In this document: positions 47,498 to 56,927 of the stretch, one piece after another | How the letters are laid out: the number at the start of each line of letters is the position of its first letter | Numbering within the stretch: the first letter of the stretch is position 1 | NCBI GenBank assembly: GCA_029246285.1 | Contig: JAQWNW010000054.1 | Location: 26,800 to 90,799, forward strand | Direction of reading: 5' to 3' | Source of the DNA: Paracoccaceae bacterium | GTDB lineage: Bacteria > Pseudomonadota > Alphaproteobacteria > Rhodobacterales > Rhodobacteraceae | Length of the DNA: 64,000 nucleotides | The notes under the pieces: generated by a model | What the model was told of the DNA's origin: nothing | Databases searched by the model: none | Seen by the model: the letters and a program-made list of their open reading frames with translations, nothing else | Position numbers and translations under genes: made by a program

Positions 47498-49156
47498 TTA
47501 ACTATTATCTCGCCATTTATTTGCAATTGGATATCTCCTGTCCAACCAAAATGCACGACCCGATAATTTTGTTCCCGGAGCAGATTGATATCTCTTATAT
47601 TCAGATTTGTAGATAAGGTCTTCAATATCCTTAACAATTTTCCTATCAAAACCCATTTTCACAATTTCAGCCACTGATTTCTCATCATCAATAAAAGCCA
47701 TTAAAATAGCATCAAGAACTTCATAATCTGGCAAACTGTCTTGATCTTTTTGATTGTCCCTAAGCTCTGCAGTAGGAGCTTTTGTCAAGATCGTTTCTGG
47801 AATAATCACGCCATTTGAACCAAGCATCCAAGAACGATGGTTCAAATTCCTCCAGCGCGAAATTTCAAAAACTTTCGTCTTATACAAATCCTTTAAAGGA
47901 TTATAACCACCCGACATATCGCCATAAATTGTGGAATACCCAACAGCCACCTCCGACTTATTCCCGGTCGTCAATAACATCTCGCCAAATTTATTTGACA
48001 TTGCCATAAGCAACAAACCCCTTAACCTTGATTGTATATTTTCTTCAGTTACATCGATTTCTTTATCTTGAAAAAGACCTCTTAGGGCCATATTTACTGC
48101 GGTTTTTGGCTCAGAAATTGGAATGGTATTTAACGAACAGTCTAAATTCTGAGCGACTGCCCTAGCATCAGAAAGAGAACTCTCAGAAGTAAATTCAGAT
48201 GGCAACATTACACATCTCACATTTTTTGAACCTAACGCGTCAACCGCGATAGCAGCAACCAATGCGCTATCTATGCCACCTGAAAGACCCAGAAGTACTT
48301 TTTCAAAACCAGTCTTTTTTACATAATCTTTTAAAGTTTCCAACATGGTTCTATAATCAAGCTCCTGCTGATCAGGCAATTTTTCTATTGGCCCGCTCAT
48401 TGCAAACCATTTATCGCCTCTTTTCTCGAAATCAATCTTTTGAACCACCTCATCATAAGCAGGCATTTGTAATGCAATTTCTCCCTTTGGGTTTAAAACA
48501 AAACTCATCCCATCAAAACCCTGATCATCTTGACCACCCACCATGTTAAGATAAACTAATGGTATATTTGTCTCGACAACCCGTGAAATCATTGCTTGCA
48601 AACGCGCTTCCCGCTTATCTCTACTGTATGGAGATCCATTTGGCACAATAAATATCTCTGCGCCACTTTCAACTTGAGCCTCACAAACATCCGGGTGCCA
48701 TGCATCCTCACAAATTGGGGAGCCAATTTTTACTCCATCGATATTATAGGGACCAGATATAGCACCTTCCGAAAAAAGTCGCTTTTCATCAAACTCATTA
48801 TCGTTTGGTAAAAAATGTTTTCTCACAACCGTTTCAATTTTTCCTTTGCGCAAAATATAGTAAGCGTTGAACAAATCTTTTCCGTCAAAATAGGGAGCTC
48901 CCAAACCCACACTGGGACCCGTTTGAAATTCAACAGCAAGTTCTTGAACTAAACACATCACTTCTTTTACAAAAGCGGGCTTTCTAACCAAATCACCAAC
49001 TTGATACCCAATCAAAAACATTTCTGGGAAAGCAATATAATTTGCATTAAGATCTTGAGCTGTTTTAAAGGCTTTCCGAACCTTTTTAGCGTTACCAGCT
49101 AGATCTCCAGCTCGAGCATTTAGCTGGGCTATAATCAATCGAAATGTATTATCCAT
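47498..49156 (-). CDS. nadE: Glutamine-dependent NAD+ synthetase
   Basis: Makes NAD+ from deamido-NAD+, ATP and glutamine. The 552-residue product has an N-terminal nitrilase-fold glutaminase (Glu in YIAFPEMFLIGYQ, Lys in RKHFLPN, Cys in GSPICEDAWHP) and a C-terminal synthetase with the PP-loop LGLSGGIDSALVAAIAVDA. GAGG is 7 nt before ATG 49156, which is preferred over the TTG at 49168. It lies about 106 bp upstream of gltX on the same strand. Confidence 0.96.
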   Translation of the reverse strand: MDNTFRLIIAQLNARAGDLAGNAKKVRKAFKTAQDLNANYIAFPEMFLIGYQVGDLVRKPAFVKEVMCLVQELAVEFQTGPSVGLGAPYFDGKDLFNAYYILRKGKIETVVRKHFLPNDNEFDEKRLFSEGAISGPYNIDGVKIGSPICEDAWHPDVCEAQVESGAEIFIVPNGSPYSRDKREARLQAMISRVVETNIPLVYLNMVGGQDDQGFDGMSFVLNPKGEIALQMPAYDEVVQKIDFEKRGDKWFAMSGPIEKLPDQQELDYRTMLETLKDYVKKTGFEKVLLGLSGGIDSALVAAIAVDALGSKNVRCVMLPSEFTSESSLSDARAVAQNLDCSLNTIPISEPKTAVNMALRGLFQDKEIDVTEENIQSRLRGLLLMAMSNKFGEMLLTTGNKSEVAVGYSTIYGDMSGGYNPLKDLYKTKVFEISRWRNLNHRSWMLGSNGVIIPETILTKAPTAELRDNQKDQDSLPDYEVLDAILMAFIDDEKSVAEIVKMGFDRKIVKDIEDLIYKSEYKRYQSAPGTKLSGRAFWLDRRYPIANKWRDNS

Positions 49157-49308
49157 ATTCAGCCTCAAAAAGGTTCTTAAAGATATTTTAATCTCTCTGG
49201 ATGAAATATAAAAGAGATCAAATTAAAAAGGATTGTCAGGTTAACATTGTGCATTTAAAGTTATACTTGATATATGCGCCGAATACTAAAAAATCAATTT
49301 TGGAAAAA

Positions 49309-50706
49309 ATGATGTTATTTAAATATATTCTCAATATTACCATTATATTGACCTTAATATTGAGTAAAAGTCTACTAGCAGAAAACTCTGAAACAATTAC
49401 CGAATATGAATCTGGTGGGTACTATGAGGGTGAATTTAAAGATGGCAAAAGACACGGGTTAGGAAGATACGAGCTTCCAAATGGTTATTCCTATAGAGGC
49501 GAATGGGTAAACGGAGAAATTTTTGGGCATGGAATAGCACACTATCCAAATGGATCAATTTATGAAGGTACGTTTTCAGAAGGAAAACCAGATGGCTTTG
49601 GCAAAATTCAATTTTTAAATGGCGATATATACGAAGGAACTTGGAGCAACGGGAATATAAATGGCACTGGTAAAGCTATTTACACAAGCGGACTAACTTA
49701 CAATGGTGGTTTCAAAGACGCCAAATATCACGGAAAAGGCCTTTTAAAAGACCCGAATAACTATGAGTATCATGGGATCTGGAAAGATGGCAAGAAAATT
49801 GGACTCGCTAAAATAACCTATTCTGATCAAACTCTTTATGAAGGCGAAGTGCTCAACGGGTTAAGGCATGGAGCCGGAAAGTTTACCTTGCCAAATGGTA
49901 CGATTTATCAAGGTATTTGGAATGAAGACAAAATTAATGGAAAAGCACTTATAATAAGTATTGATGGAGAAAAGTTTGAAGGAATTTTAAAAAACGGATT
50001 ACGGTCGGGGGAAGGAAAGCAGGACTATAACAACGGGACATCTTATATCGGATCATTTTTAAACGATCAACGACATGGAATTGGAAAGCTAACAAATGAA
50101 AATGGCTACACTTATTTTGGACAATGGGTAAACGGGCAAAAGAGTGGTTCAGGAAAGATAGAATATCCTGATGGCTCCCATTTTCAAGGTATATTTCAAA
50201 ATGGTCTTGCTCACGGAAGGGGAAGAATTAACTACGCAGATGGTGGTACATATGATGGTGAGTGGTTGAAGGGAGTAATTCAAGGTTACGGCAATGCAAC
50301 CTACGCGAATGGGGTGCAATACAAAGGACAATTTACTGAAGGAAAGGCACATGGCAAAGGGACAATGTCTTATCTAAACGGAAATGCCTATACTGGAAAT
50401 TGGCAAGAGGGTTTGAAAAGTGGTGCAGGAATAGCAACATATAAGAATGGCACAGTTTATTCAGGTGATTTCTCAAATGGGATGAGACATGGTCATGGGA
50501 TAATCTTAATGCTAAATGGCTTTGAATATAATGGGCAATGGAGAAATGGTGAGATTGAAGGCAATGGAACCGCAAAATATCAAAATGGTGATATTTATAT
50601 CGGAAGTTTTGTAAAAGGAAAAAGGCATGGAAGAGGTAAAATGCTCTACAATGATGGACAGGCTTTTGATGGAGAATGGAAAGACGGAAGACCTTTATCG
50701 GGTTAA
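49309..50706 (+). CDS. Exported MORN-repeat protein (19 repeats)
   Basis: Unknown function. From ATG 49309 (49312 is equally possible, with slightly better GGA spacing) the product has 465 residues. An N-terminal signal peptide or membrane anchor (YILNITIILTLILSKSLLAE) is followed by 19 tandem repeats of about 23 residues, pattern Y-x-G-x-W/F-x-x-G-x-x-x-G-x-G-x-x-x-Y-x-x-G, which is MORN. The repeats fill almost the whole mature protein. Reading upstream to 49201 is possible but adds residues before the signal peptide. Neighbours nadE (divergent) and moaA give no clue. MORN arrays are thought to form elongated beta structures in scaffolding or envelope roles. Confidence 0.85.
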   Translation: MMLFKYILNITIILTLILSKSLLAENSETITEYESGGYYEGEFKDGKRHGLGRYELPNGYSYRGEWVNGEIFGHGIAHYPNGSIYEGTFSEGKPDGFGKIQFLNGDIYEGTWSNGNINGTGKAIYTSGLTYNGGFKDAKYHGKGLLKDPNNYEYHGIWKDGKKIGLAKITYSDQTLYEGEVLNGLRHGAGKFTLPNGTIYQGIWNEDKINGKALIISIDGEKFEGILKNGLRSGEGKQDYNNGTSYIGSFLNDQRHGIGKLTNENGYTYFGQWVNGQKSGSGKIEYPDGSHFQGIFQNGLAHGRGRINYADGGTYDGEWLKGVIQGYGNATYANGVQYKGQFTEGKAHGKGTMSYLNGNAYTGNWQEGLKSGAGIATYKNGTVYSGDFSNGMRHGHGIILMLNGFEYNGQWRNGEIEGNGTAKYQNGDIYIGSFVKGKRHGRGKMLYNDGQAFDGEWKDGRPLSG

Positions 50707-50804
50707 TTTTATCGAATATTGAGGAAACAATTTCAAGTTTACAAGACTCATATTTTACAACTTATTCCCTTGAATGAATTGAAATTCGAACATAGTTAAT
50801 AAGT

Positions 50805-51818
50805 ATGGCTAAATTACCAAAACTAATAGACCCATTTGACAGATCGATAGATTATCTTCGAGTCTCTGTAACAGATAGGTGCGACTTTAGATGTGTTTAC
50901 TGCATGTCGGAAAATATGACCTTCCTTCCAAAAAAACAATTGCTATCCTTAGAAGAGCTAGATCGAATATGTTCAATATTTATCAAACAAGGAATAACAA
51001 AACTCCGTATTACAGGAGGAGAACCATTGGTTAGAAGAGGTATTATCGACTTTTTCAAATCAATTTCGAGACACTTGGATTCAGGAGATTTAAAGGAATT
51101 AACCTTAACAACCAATGGTTCCCAATTAGAAAAATTTGCCCCCAGACTAGCTGAATGCGGTGTAAAACGTATAAATGTATCTCTTGACACCTTAGATCCA
51201 AATAAATTTTCACAAATCACCCGTTGGGGAAGGCTATCACAAGTTTTAAAAGGCATCGAGGCAGCTCAAAAATCAGGTATACGTATAAAAATAAATACGG
51301 TAGCACTTAAAAACACTAATGAAGATGAATTATTATCACTTACTAATTGGTGTGCATCAAACGATATGGATCTAACCTTTATAGAAGTAATGCCTATGGG
51401 TGACATAGGAAATGAAAAAAGATTAGATCAATATTGGTCTCTCGAGGAACTCCAGCAGCGACTGTCTCAAAAATATAAAATAGTTAACCTAGATGAAAAA
51501 ACTGGCGGTCCAGCTCGATATATAAAGTTAATAGATCTCAACCTTAAAGTTGGCCTAATAACGCCACTTAGTCACAACTTTTGCGAAAGTTGTAATAGAG
51601 TTAGGTTAAGTTGCACTGGCCAACTTCATCAATGTTTGGGTCAAGAAGATGAAGCTGATTTACGCAATGTGTTGAGACAAAACCCTATTGAAGATGAGCC
51701 AGTAATTAAGGCGATTAAAAACGCTATAGCCTTAAAACCAAAAGGTCATGATTTTGATTATAGTCGGAAAAGTATCTTTGGAGGAATTAGTAGACATATG
51801 AGTCATACTGGGGGCTAA
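50805..51818 (+). CDS. moaA: GTP 3',8-cyclase MoaA (molybdenum cofactor)
   Basis: A radical-SAM enzyme that starts molybdopterin synthesis. The 337-residue product has the SAM cluster motif CDFRCVYC after VSVTDR, the second cluster motif [14 protein letters not shown] with a later Cys, the [11 protein letters not shown] loop, and the conserved Gly-Gly C-terminus. ATG 50805. moaC is not next to it. Confidence 0.97.
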   Translation: MAKLPKLIDPFDRSIDYLRVSVTDRCDFRCVYCMSENMTFLPKKQLLSLEELDRICSIFIKQGITKLRITGGEPLVRRGIIDFFKSISRHLDSGDLKELTLTTNGSQLEKFAPRLAECGVKRINVSLDTLDPNKFSQITRWGRLSQVLKGIEAAQKSGIRIKINTVALKNTNEDELLSLTNWCASNDMDLTFIEVMPMGDIGNEKRLDQYWSLEELQQRLSQKYKIVNLDEKTGGPARYIKLIDLNLKVGLITPLSHNFCESCNRVRLSCTGQLHQCLGQEDEADLRNVLRQNPIEDEPVIKAIKNAIALKPKGHDFDYSRKSIFGGISRHMSHTGG

Positions 51819-51857
51819 ATCGTAAATTTAGAATTATATTTTGAAGATGGTGTTAAA

Positions 51858-52247
51858 ATGGATAAAATTAAAAAATCTGACGAAGAATGGAAAGCAGAAC
51901 TCTCCGAACTTGAGTTCAGAGTAACCCGCAAGGGCGCAACTGAGATGGCGTTCTCTAATGATAGTTTCCCCAAATCTCCTGCATTTTTTAAATGTGTTTG
52001 TTGTAAAGAAATATTGTTTGACTCTGAGCATAAATTCGACAGTGGCTCCGGATGGCCAAGTTTTTTTAAACCCGCAGATGAATCAATGATCAGCGAGAAA
52101 GAAGACAATAGCTGGATAATGAGGCGGACTGAAGTTGTCTGCGCAAAATGCGATGCACACTTGGGGCATTTGTTTCCTGACGGTCCTAACCCAACGGGAC
52201 TAAGGTATTGTATTAACGGCGCGGCTTTAGAGAGAGATGAGAAATAA
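51858..52247 (+). CDS. msrB: Peptide-methionine (R)-S-oxide reductase
   Basis: Repairs oxidised methionine. The 129-residue product has structural zinc Cys pairs in KCVCCKE and VCAKCDAHLGHLF, and the catalytic Cys in GLRYCINGAAL; the fold motif SGSGWPSFFKP is present. It is 39 bp after moaA and convergent with bamE (2 bp between stops). Confidence 0.97.
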   Translation: MDKIKKSDEEWKAELSELEFRVTRKGATEMAFSNDSFPKSPAFFKCVCCKEILFDSEHKFDSGSGWPSFFKPADESMISEKEDNSWIMRRTEVVCAKCDAHLGHLFPDGPNPTGLRYCINGAALERDEK

Positions 52248-52249
52248 AT

Positions 52250-52708
52250 TTATTGTTCAAATGCCTGAGCAGGGTCATAATTACCAGCTGAGTTTAACAA
52301 CTGCTGTATTAAACTCATACCTTTGATCCCACTTTCTGTAATTCGTCTAGATAATACTACCACTTCCTGATCTTGAAGTTCAAACCTTTCGATATTTTCT
52401 AATAAACCGTTCGATGTAAACGTCACTACTACAAGCTGGCGCTCAACTATTTCAGGAGATCTATACATAAAGTTTTTAATTCTTGTATAAAGATAAAACC
52501 AGCGATCATCCTGTACTAAACCTATTGAAGACGGTGAACCAAACAAATTTTTGACATTCTCTTTTGAAGATTTTCCAACTTTTAATTGATTAAGCTCCGC
52601 CCTAGATGGTACATATCCATGATTTTTAAATGTTGGAGAACAGGCACCAATCAACAACAAGCTTAACATAATTAATAATGTCTTTAGATGAAAAAAATAT
52701 GACTTCAT
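52250..52708 (-). CDS. bamE: Outer membrane assembly lipoprotein BamE (SmpA/OmlA)
   Basis: A small accessory lipoprotein of the BAM complex. The 152-residue product has a lipoprotein signal with lipobox LIGAC (Cys23), followed by a SmpA/OmlA domain with the LKVGKSSKENVKNLFGSPS core. Start ATG 52708. It is divergent from the DUF177 gene, an order conserved in alphaproteobacteria. Confidence 0.9.
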   Translation of the reverse strand: MKSYFFHLKTLLIMLSLLLIGACSPTFKNHGYVPSRAELNQLKVGKSSKENVKNLFGSPSSIGLVQDDRWFYLYTRIKNFMYRSPEIVERQLVVVTFTSNGLLENIERFELQDQEVVVLSRRITESGIKGMSLIQQLLNSAGNYDPAQAFEQ

Positions 52709-52806
52709 AAGAGTTCCGAAAAGATTTGCACTAAGTTGCGATTGCTTCTGAAGCTATATAAAACCAACTAACAATTCAATAAGATAATCTTAAAGGAGAA
52801 TACTCT

Positions 52807-53355
52807 TTGCTAGAAAATTATAAACCATTATCTTACCAATCTAGAATAGATCTCTCAAAATTGAATGCAGAGAAAACTATTAAATTTGAGATGATTTTTA
52901 GCCGAGAAGACTTGTTACAAATAGCAAATGATCTTGACTTAGAATCAATAAAGAAGACAAAAATGCTAGGAGAATTTACAAGAATCGATAATGATAAATG
53001 GACATTACGAGCAGTAATGGGCGCAACTATTTTACAAAAAAGTGTTTTATCCTTAAAACCCGTAACAACGCGGATTGATGAAAAGATAACTCGACGAATA
53101 GTCAACGGACCCGATCTAAGCATTCAAAAAAGTGAGTTGGAGTTAAATGATGATGACTTTATCGATAAGGAATTATGTCTTGGGAATATTTTTTTTGAAT
53201 GCCTCGCATTAGCGCTTCCAACCTATCCAAAAGAAACAAACGAAGTATTTGATAGTATTTCATTGGCACAAAAAGTGGGAGAGATCCCATCAAATGAAGA
53301 GACTTCGCCCTTCGCAATTCTTTCAGCACTGAAAAAAAAAGACTCTGATATATAA
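52807..53355 (+). CDS. YceD family protein (DUF177)
   Basis: A 182-residue protein of the family found next to rpmF in most bacteria and linked to 23S rRNA or ribosome maturation. A TTG start at 52807 is supported by AAAGGAGAA 6-8 nt upstream, the best Shine-Dalgarno around. Family-like features are the acidic central segment ELNDDDFIDKELCLGNIFFECLAL and the C-terminal PFAILSALKKKD. It lies 152 bp before rpmF. Confidence 0.85.
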   Translation: MLENYKPLSYQSRIDLSKLNAEKTIKFEMIFSREDLLQIANDLDLESIKKTKMLGEFTRIDNDKWTLRAVMGATILQKSVLSLKPVTTRIDEKITRRIVNGPDLSIQKSELELNDDDFIDKELCLGNIFFECLALALPTYPKETNEVFDSISLAQKVGEIPSNEETSPFAILSALKKKDSDI

Positions 53356-53506
53356 TATTTGAAGAAAAAGCTTGCACTAATCAGAATTAAGAGTATTTTC
53401 GCGCTCTGATTTGAGATGGCGTAAAGTTTGATTGAAACTTTTATATTTACCGCTTAAAGAAGACATGAAATTACAAGTTAATATATGTATAAAATGAGGT
53501 TGAGTT

Positions 53507-53713
53507 ATGGCTGTACAACAAAATAAAGTAACACGTTCTCGTCGTAATAAAAGACGAAGTCACGATTCTTTAATTGCGCAAAATCTAAATGAATGCAGCA
53601 ACTGTGGCGAATTAAAGAGGCCTCATCATATATGTGGAGCTTGTGGCCATTATTCCGATAATGAAATAATTTCTATGGTTGAAGACATTGATTTAGACGA
53701 AGATGCCGCATAG
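53507..53713 (+). CDS. rpmF: Large ribosomal subunit protein bL32
   Basis: A 68-residue ribosomal protein. It has the basic N-terminus [19 protein letters not shown] and a [20 protein letters not shown] zinc-type segment. The acidic tail is usual in alphaproteobacterial forms. ATG 53507. It is followed by plsX after 23 bp. Confidence 0.97.
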   Translation: MAVQQNKVTRSRRNKRRSHDSLIAQNLNECSNCGELKRPHHICGACGHYSDNEIISMVEDIDLDEDAA

Positions 53714-53736
53714 AAGTTTAGCAACCATGATCTACC

Positions 53737-54795
53737 TTGCCTTCTGATTACAAAGATAAACAAGAGCAATCCCTAGTGTTATCAATCGATGCAATGGGAG
53801 GGGATAAAGGGCCAAAGGTTGTAATTGACGGAATCGCCAGATCATTAAAAAAATATTCAGATACTAATTTTATTATTCACGGCCAAAAAAGCCAATTAAG
53901 CCCCCTTATTGAAAGTCACCCAGAGATTTCAGCTAAGTGCAAAATTGTGCAATGTGAAGATATAGTAACAATGGAAGACAAGCCTAGTAACGTAATAAGA
54001 AACGGCTCACGCTCAAGTATGTGGTCAACAATTGAAGCAGTCCGAAATAAGCAGGCATCTATAGCTATCTCTTGTGGAAATACAGGAGCATTAATGGCGT
54101 TATCAATGGTGAGATTGCGTAAATTACCAGGAGTAATACGTCCAGCTATAGCCTGTCTTTGGCCTTCAACAAATAAGCATGGGTTAAATATTGTATTGGA
54201 TGTTGGAGCCGATGTTAAAGCAGATGCTTTAGATCTATCACAATATGCTCAAATGGGTGTTTCTTATGCTAGAAATGGATTAAACATTAACCAACCAAGA
54301 GTAGGACTCTTAAATATTGGAACAGAACAACATAAAGGACGTCCAATTATAAAACAAGCCTATGACTTAATAAACGCTAAAGCTAAAACTGGTAATTATA
54401 AATTTGTTGGTTTTGTTGAGGGAAGTGACATTCCTTCGGCAAAAGTAGATGTCATTGTGACAGACGGCTTTACTGGAAATATAGCTTTAAAAACAGGAGA
54501 AGGCACAGCTAAGTTAATACGCGAAAGATTGGGGAAAGTTTATAAAAGCACTCTTCTTTCTCGTATCAGCGCCTTATTGTCAGCTCGTGAGTTACAAAAA
54601 TTTGCAAATGGAATAGATCCCAGAAGAGTAAATGGAGGAGTGTTCTTGGGATTGAATGGAACAGTGGTCAAGTCTCATGGTGACTCTGATCCAACTGGTG
54701 TGGCCGCAGCGATAGAGCTAGCCATTAATTTAACCAAGTCAGGTTTTAACGAAAAACTAGCAGCAAGAATTGCGTCTGAAACGGAAGGCTTATAA
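53737..54795 (+). CDS. plsX: Phosphate acyltransferase PlsX
   Basis: Converts acyl-ACP to acyl-phosphate for phospholipid synthesis. The product is 352 residues from TTG 53737. It shows LSIDAMGGDKGPK near the N-terminus, the central SCGNTGALMA and the late VTDGFTGNIALKTGEG. The start is uncertain: there is no clear Shine-Dalgarno, and a GTG just before LSIDAMGGD would also give a family-length protein. It is followed by fabH after 34 bp. Confidence 0.93.
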   Translation: MPSDYKDKQEQSLVLSIDAMGGDKGPKVVIDGIARSLKKYSDTNFIIHGQKSQLSPLIESHPEISAKCKIVQCEDIVTMEDKPSNVIRNGSRSSMWSTIEAVRNKQASIAISCGNTGALMALSMVRLRKLPGVIRPAIACLWPSTNKHGLNIVLDVGADVKADALDLSQYAQMGVSYARNGLNINQPRVGLLNIGTEQHKGRPIIKQAYDLINAKAKTGNYKFVGFVEGSDIPSAKVDVIVTDGFTGNIALKTGEGTAKLIRERLGKVYKSTLLSRISALLSARELQKFANGIDPRRVNGGVFLGLNGTVVKSHGDSDPTGVAAAIELAINLTKSGFNEKLAARIASETEGL

Positions 54796-54829
54796 GCTAA
54801 ACCAGATGATAATAATTGGATAGAGTAAG

Positions 54830-55807
54830 ATGACAGTTTTAAGAGCAGTTCCAATAGGGGTTGGACACTATTTACCAAAGAAAATCATAAAAAATAGTTA
54901 CTTTGAAACATTTCTTGATACATCAGATGATTGGATAAAAGCTCGAAGTGGAATTGAAAGCAGACATTTTGCTGAAGATAATGAACTTACATCAGATCTC
55001 GGTTTTGCTGCAGCAAAAAATGCTCTGAAGCATGCGTCTTTAAATGCCGATGACATTGATGCTGTTATAGTCGCAACATCAACCCCAGATCTTACTTTTC
55101 CATCTACAGCTACTAAAATTCAACATAAGCTCGGAATGACAACAGGTTTCGCCTTTGACATCCAAGCTGTTTGTGCTGGATTTGTATTTGCCTTAGCAAA
55201 TGCAAACGCATTAATTATTTCAGGGCAAGCAAAAAGAGTTATGGTAATCGGAGCCGAAACTTTCTCTCGAATAATGAATTGGAAAGATCGTTCTACCTGC
55301 GTGCTATTTGGTGACGGTGCAGGTGCATTAATTTTAGAGGCTCAAGAAGGTGACAATAATAACCAAGATAGAGGCATTATCGCGACCGATTTAAACTCTG
55401 ATGGCAGCCTAGCAGATATTCTTTATGTTGATGGCGGTGTATCAAAAAATCAACAAAGTGGTGTTTTGATTATGGAAGGAAAAGAAGTTTACAAACATGC
55501 TGTGACAAAGTTAACTCAAACAGCAGAAACTGTTTTAAAAAAGGCTAAAATAAACCACGAAGAAATCGATTGGGTGATTCCCCATCAAGCAAACCTGCGT
55601 ATAATAAAATCAACCTCTCAAAAACTGGGCATAGATTTATCAAAAATTATTGTAACCGTGCAAAGCCATGGGAATACGTCAGCAGCTTCAATTCCCCTTG
55701 CAATATCTGTTGCAAATAAGGAAAAAAAACTCAAAAAGGGTGATCTATTGTTAACCGAGGCCATTGGTGGTGGATTGGCTTGGGGGTCAGTAATCTTTCG
55801 CTGGTAA
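54830..55807 (+). CDS. fabH: 3-oxoacyl-ACP synthase III
   Basis: Initiates fatty acid synthesis from acetyl-CoA and malonyl-ACP. The 325-residue product has the Cys-His-Asn triad: Cys in QAVCAGFVFAL, His in WVIPHQANLRI, Asn in SHGNTSAASIPLA. ATG 54830. It belongs to the conserved rpmF-plsX-fabH-ihfA run. Confidence 0.97.
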   Translation: MTVLRAVPIGVGHYLPKKIIKNSYFETFLDTSDDWIKARSGIESRHFAEDNELTSDLGFAAAKNALKHASLNADDIDAVIVATSTPDLTFPSTATKIQHKLGMTTGFAFDIQAVCAGFVFALANANALIISGQAKRVMVIGAETFSRIMNWKDRSTCVLFGDGAGALILEAQEGDNNNQDRGIIATDLNSDGSLADILYVDGGVSKNQQSGVLIMEGKEVYKHAVTKLTQTAETVLKKAKINHEEIDWVIPHQANLRIIKSTSQKLGIDLSKIIVTVQSHGNTSAASIPLAISVANKEKKLKKGDLLLTEAIGGGLAWGSVIFRW

Positions 55808-55895
55808 AATTTATTAGATTGATCAATCGCTTAAGGTTGACAGATCAAGTATTATTTTCCTACTGTTAGTGAATAACTTGGGGGAGTTAAATTTT

Positions 55896-56198
55896 ATGAG
55901 TGAAAAAACGCTTACACGTATGGAATTAAATGAAGCTCTTTTTAGAGAGGTGGGTCTTTCAAGAAACGAAAGCTCTGATTTAGTTGAAAGCGTTTTAAAT
56001 CATCTTTCTGATGCTTTAGTTGCAGGAGAAACTGTAAAGATATCCTCCTTTGGAACCTTCAAAGTATGTGATAAAACTGAACGTATTGGTAGAAATCCTA
56101 AGACTGGTGAAGAAGCGGTTATCACTCCTCGAAGAGTTTTGTCATTTCGCCCATCTCATCTTATGAAAGAGCGGGTATCAGCGGGAAACAGTGACTAA
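55896..56198 (+). CDS. ihfA: Integration host factor subunit alpha
   Basis: A DNA-bending nucleoid protein. From ATG 55896 (GGGGGAG 9 nt upstream) it has 100 residues, with the HU/IHF fold and the DNA-contacting arm [23 protein letters not shown]. The GTG at 55869 upstream is not favoured. It is followed by merR after 10 bp. Confidence 0.96.
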   Translation: MSEKTLTRMELNEALFREVGLSRNESSDLVESVLNHLSDALVAGETVKISSFGTFKVCDKTERIGRNPKTGEEAVITPRRVLSFRPSHLMKERVSAGNSD

Positions 56199-56208
56199 GT
56201 CATAAAAC

Positions 56209-56742
56209 ATGGAAAAATCAGCTAAAGCATTTAGAACAATAGGTGAAGTGGCAACTTGGCTAGACACAGAGGCCTATGTTCTAAGGTTTTGGGAGAGCCG
56301 TTTCTCACAAATAAAACCAGTTAAAAGAAAGGATGGAAGACGTTACTATCGACCAGAGGATATGAAAGTAATCGGTGGTATAAAGACTTTATTGCATGGA
56401 GAGGGTCTCACAATAAAAGGCGTGCAAAAAATCTTGAAAGAGAAAGGTGCTGTTCATGTAGCCACGCTTTCACCGCCAATTGATAAATTTGTAAAAGCAA
56501 GTGAAACTCAGGAACGAGCTGAGAAGCCTCTTAAGACAAAAGACCTAATCGTAACAGAACTAAACACGGATCCTTCAAATATCAAATCATCAGAAGATGT
56601 AGACAATATAAATAATATGGTTGAGGCTCAGAAAACACAGCAAAAGTTAACAGGACAAGAAGAGCTTAAGATGATTGCAAAACGTCTAAAAATATTAAGG
56701 GACAGGATCCAAGAAGAAAATGAAAATAGTTTTGATGTTTAA
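56209..56742 (+). CDS. MerR family transcriptional regulator
   Basis: A 177-residue protein with an N-terminal MerR helix-turn-helix ([20 protein letters not shown], then WESRF and RRYYRPEDM). It lacks an evident metal-binding C-terminus; the second half is polar and probably coiled or disordered. A MerR gene directly after ihfA and before tRNA-Pro is a standard alphaproteobacterial arrangement. Its targets are unknown. Confidence 0.9.
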   Translation: MEKSAKAFRTIGEVATWLDTEAYVLRFWESRFSQIKPVKRKDGRRYYRPEDMKVIGGIKTLLHGEGLTIKGVQKILKEKGAVHVATLSPPIDKFVKASETQERAEKPLKTKDLIVTELNTDPSNIKSSEDVDNINNMVEAQKTQQKLTGQEELKMIAKRLKILRDRIQEENENSFDV

Positions 56743-56799
56743 GAGAACTTCTACTGTTTCTTGTTGCTCATTCTATAGAAAATGTTGATACAAGCGTAT

Positions 56800-56876
56800 C
56801 GGGCTATAGCGCAGTTTGGTAGCGCGTTCGTCTGGGGGACGAAAGGTCGTGGGTTCAAATCCCGCTAGCCCGACCA
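56800..56876 (+). tRNA. tRNA-Pro (GGG anticodon)
   Basis: A 77-nt cloverleaf: acceptor CGGGCTA/TAGCCCG, D-arm GCGC-AGTTTGGTA-GCGC, anticodon stem TTCGT/ACGAA around loop CTGGGGG (anticodon GGG), T-arm GTGGG-TTCAAAT-CCCGC and encoded CCA. It lies downstream of the merR gene, in its usual place. Confidence 0.97.
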
Positions 56877-56927
56877 TTAACATGTGAACAAGCTTTACAA
56901 TCTTTCAAATGAAAAAAGAGATGAATT

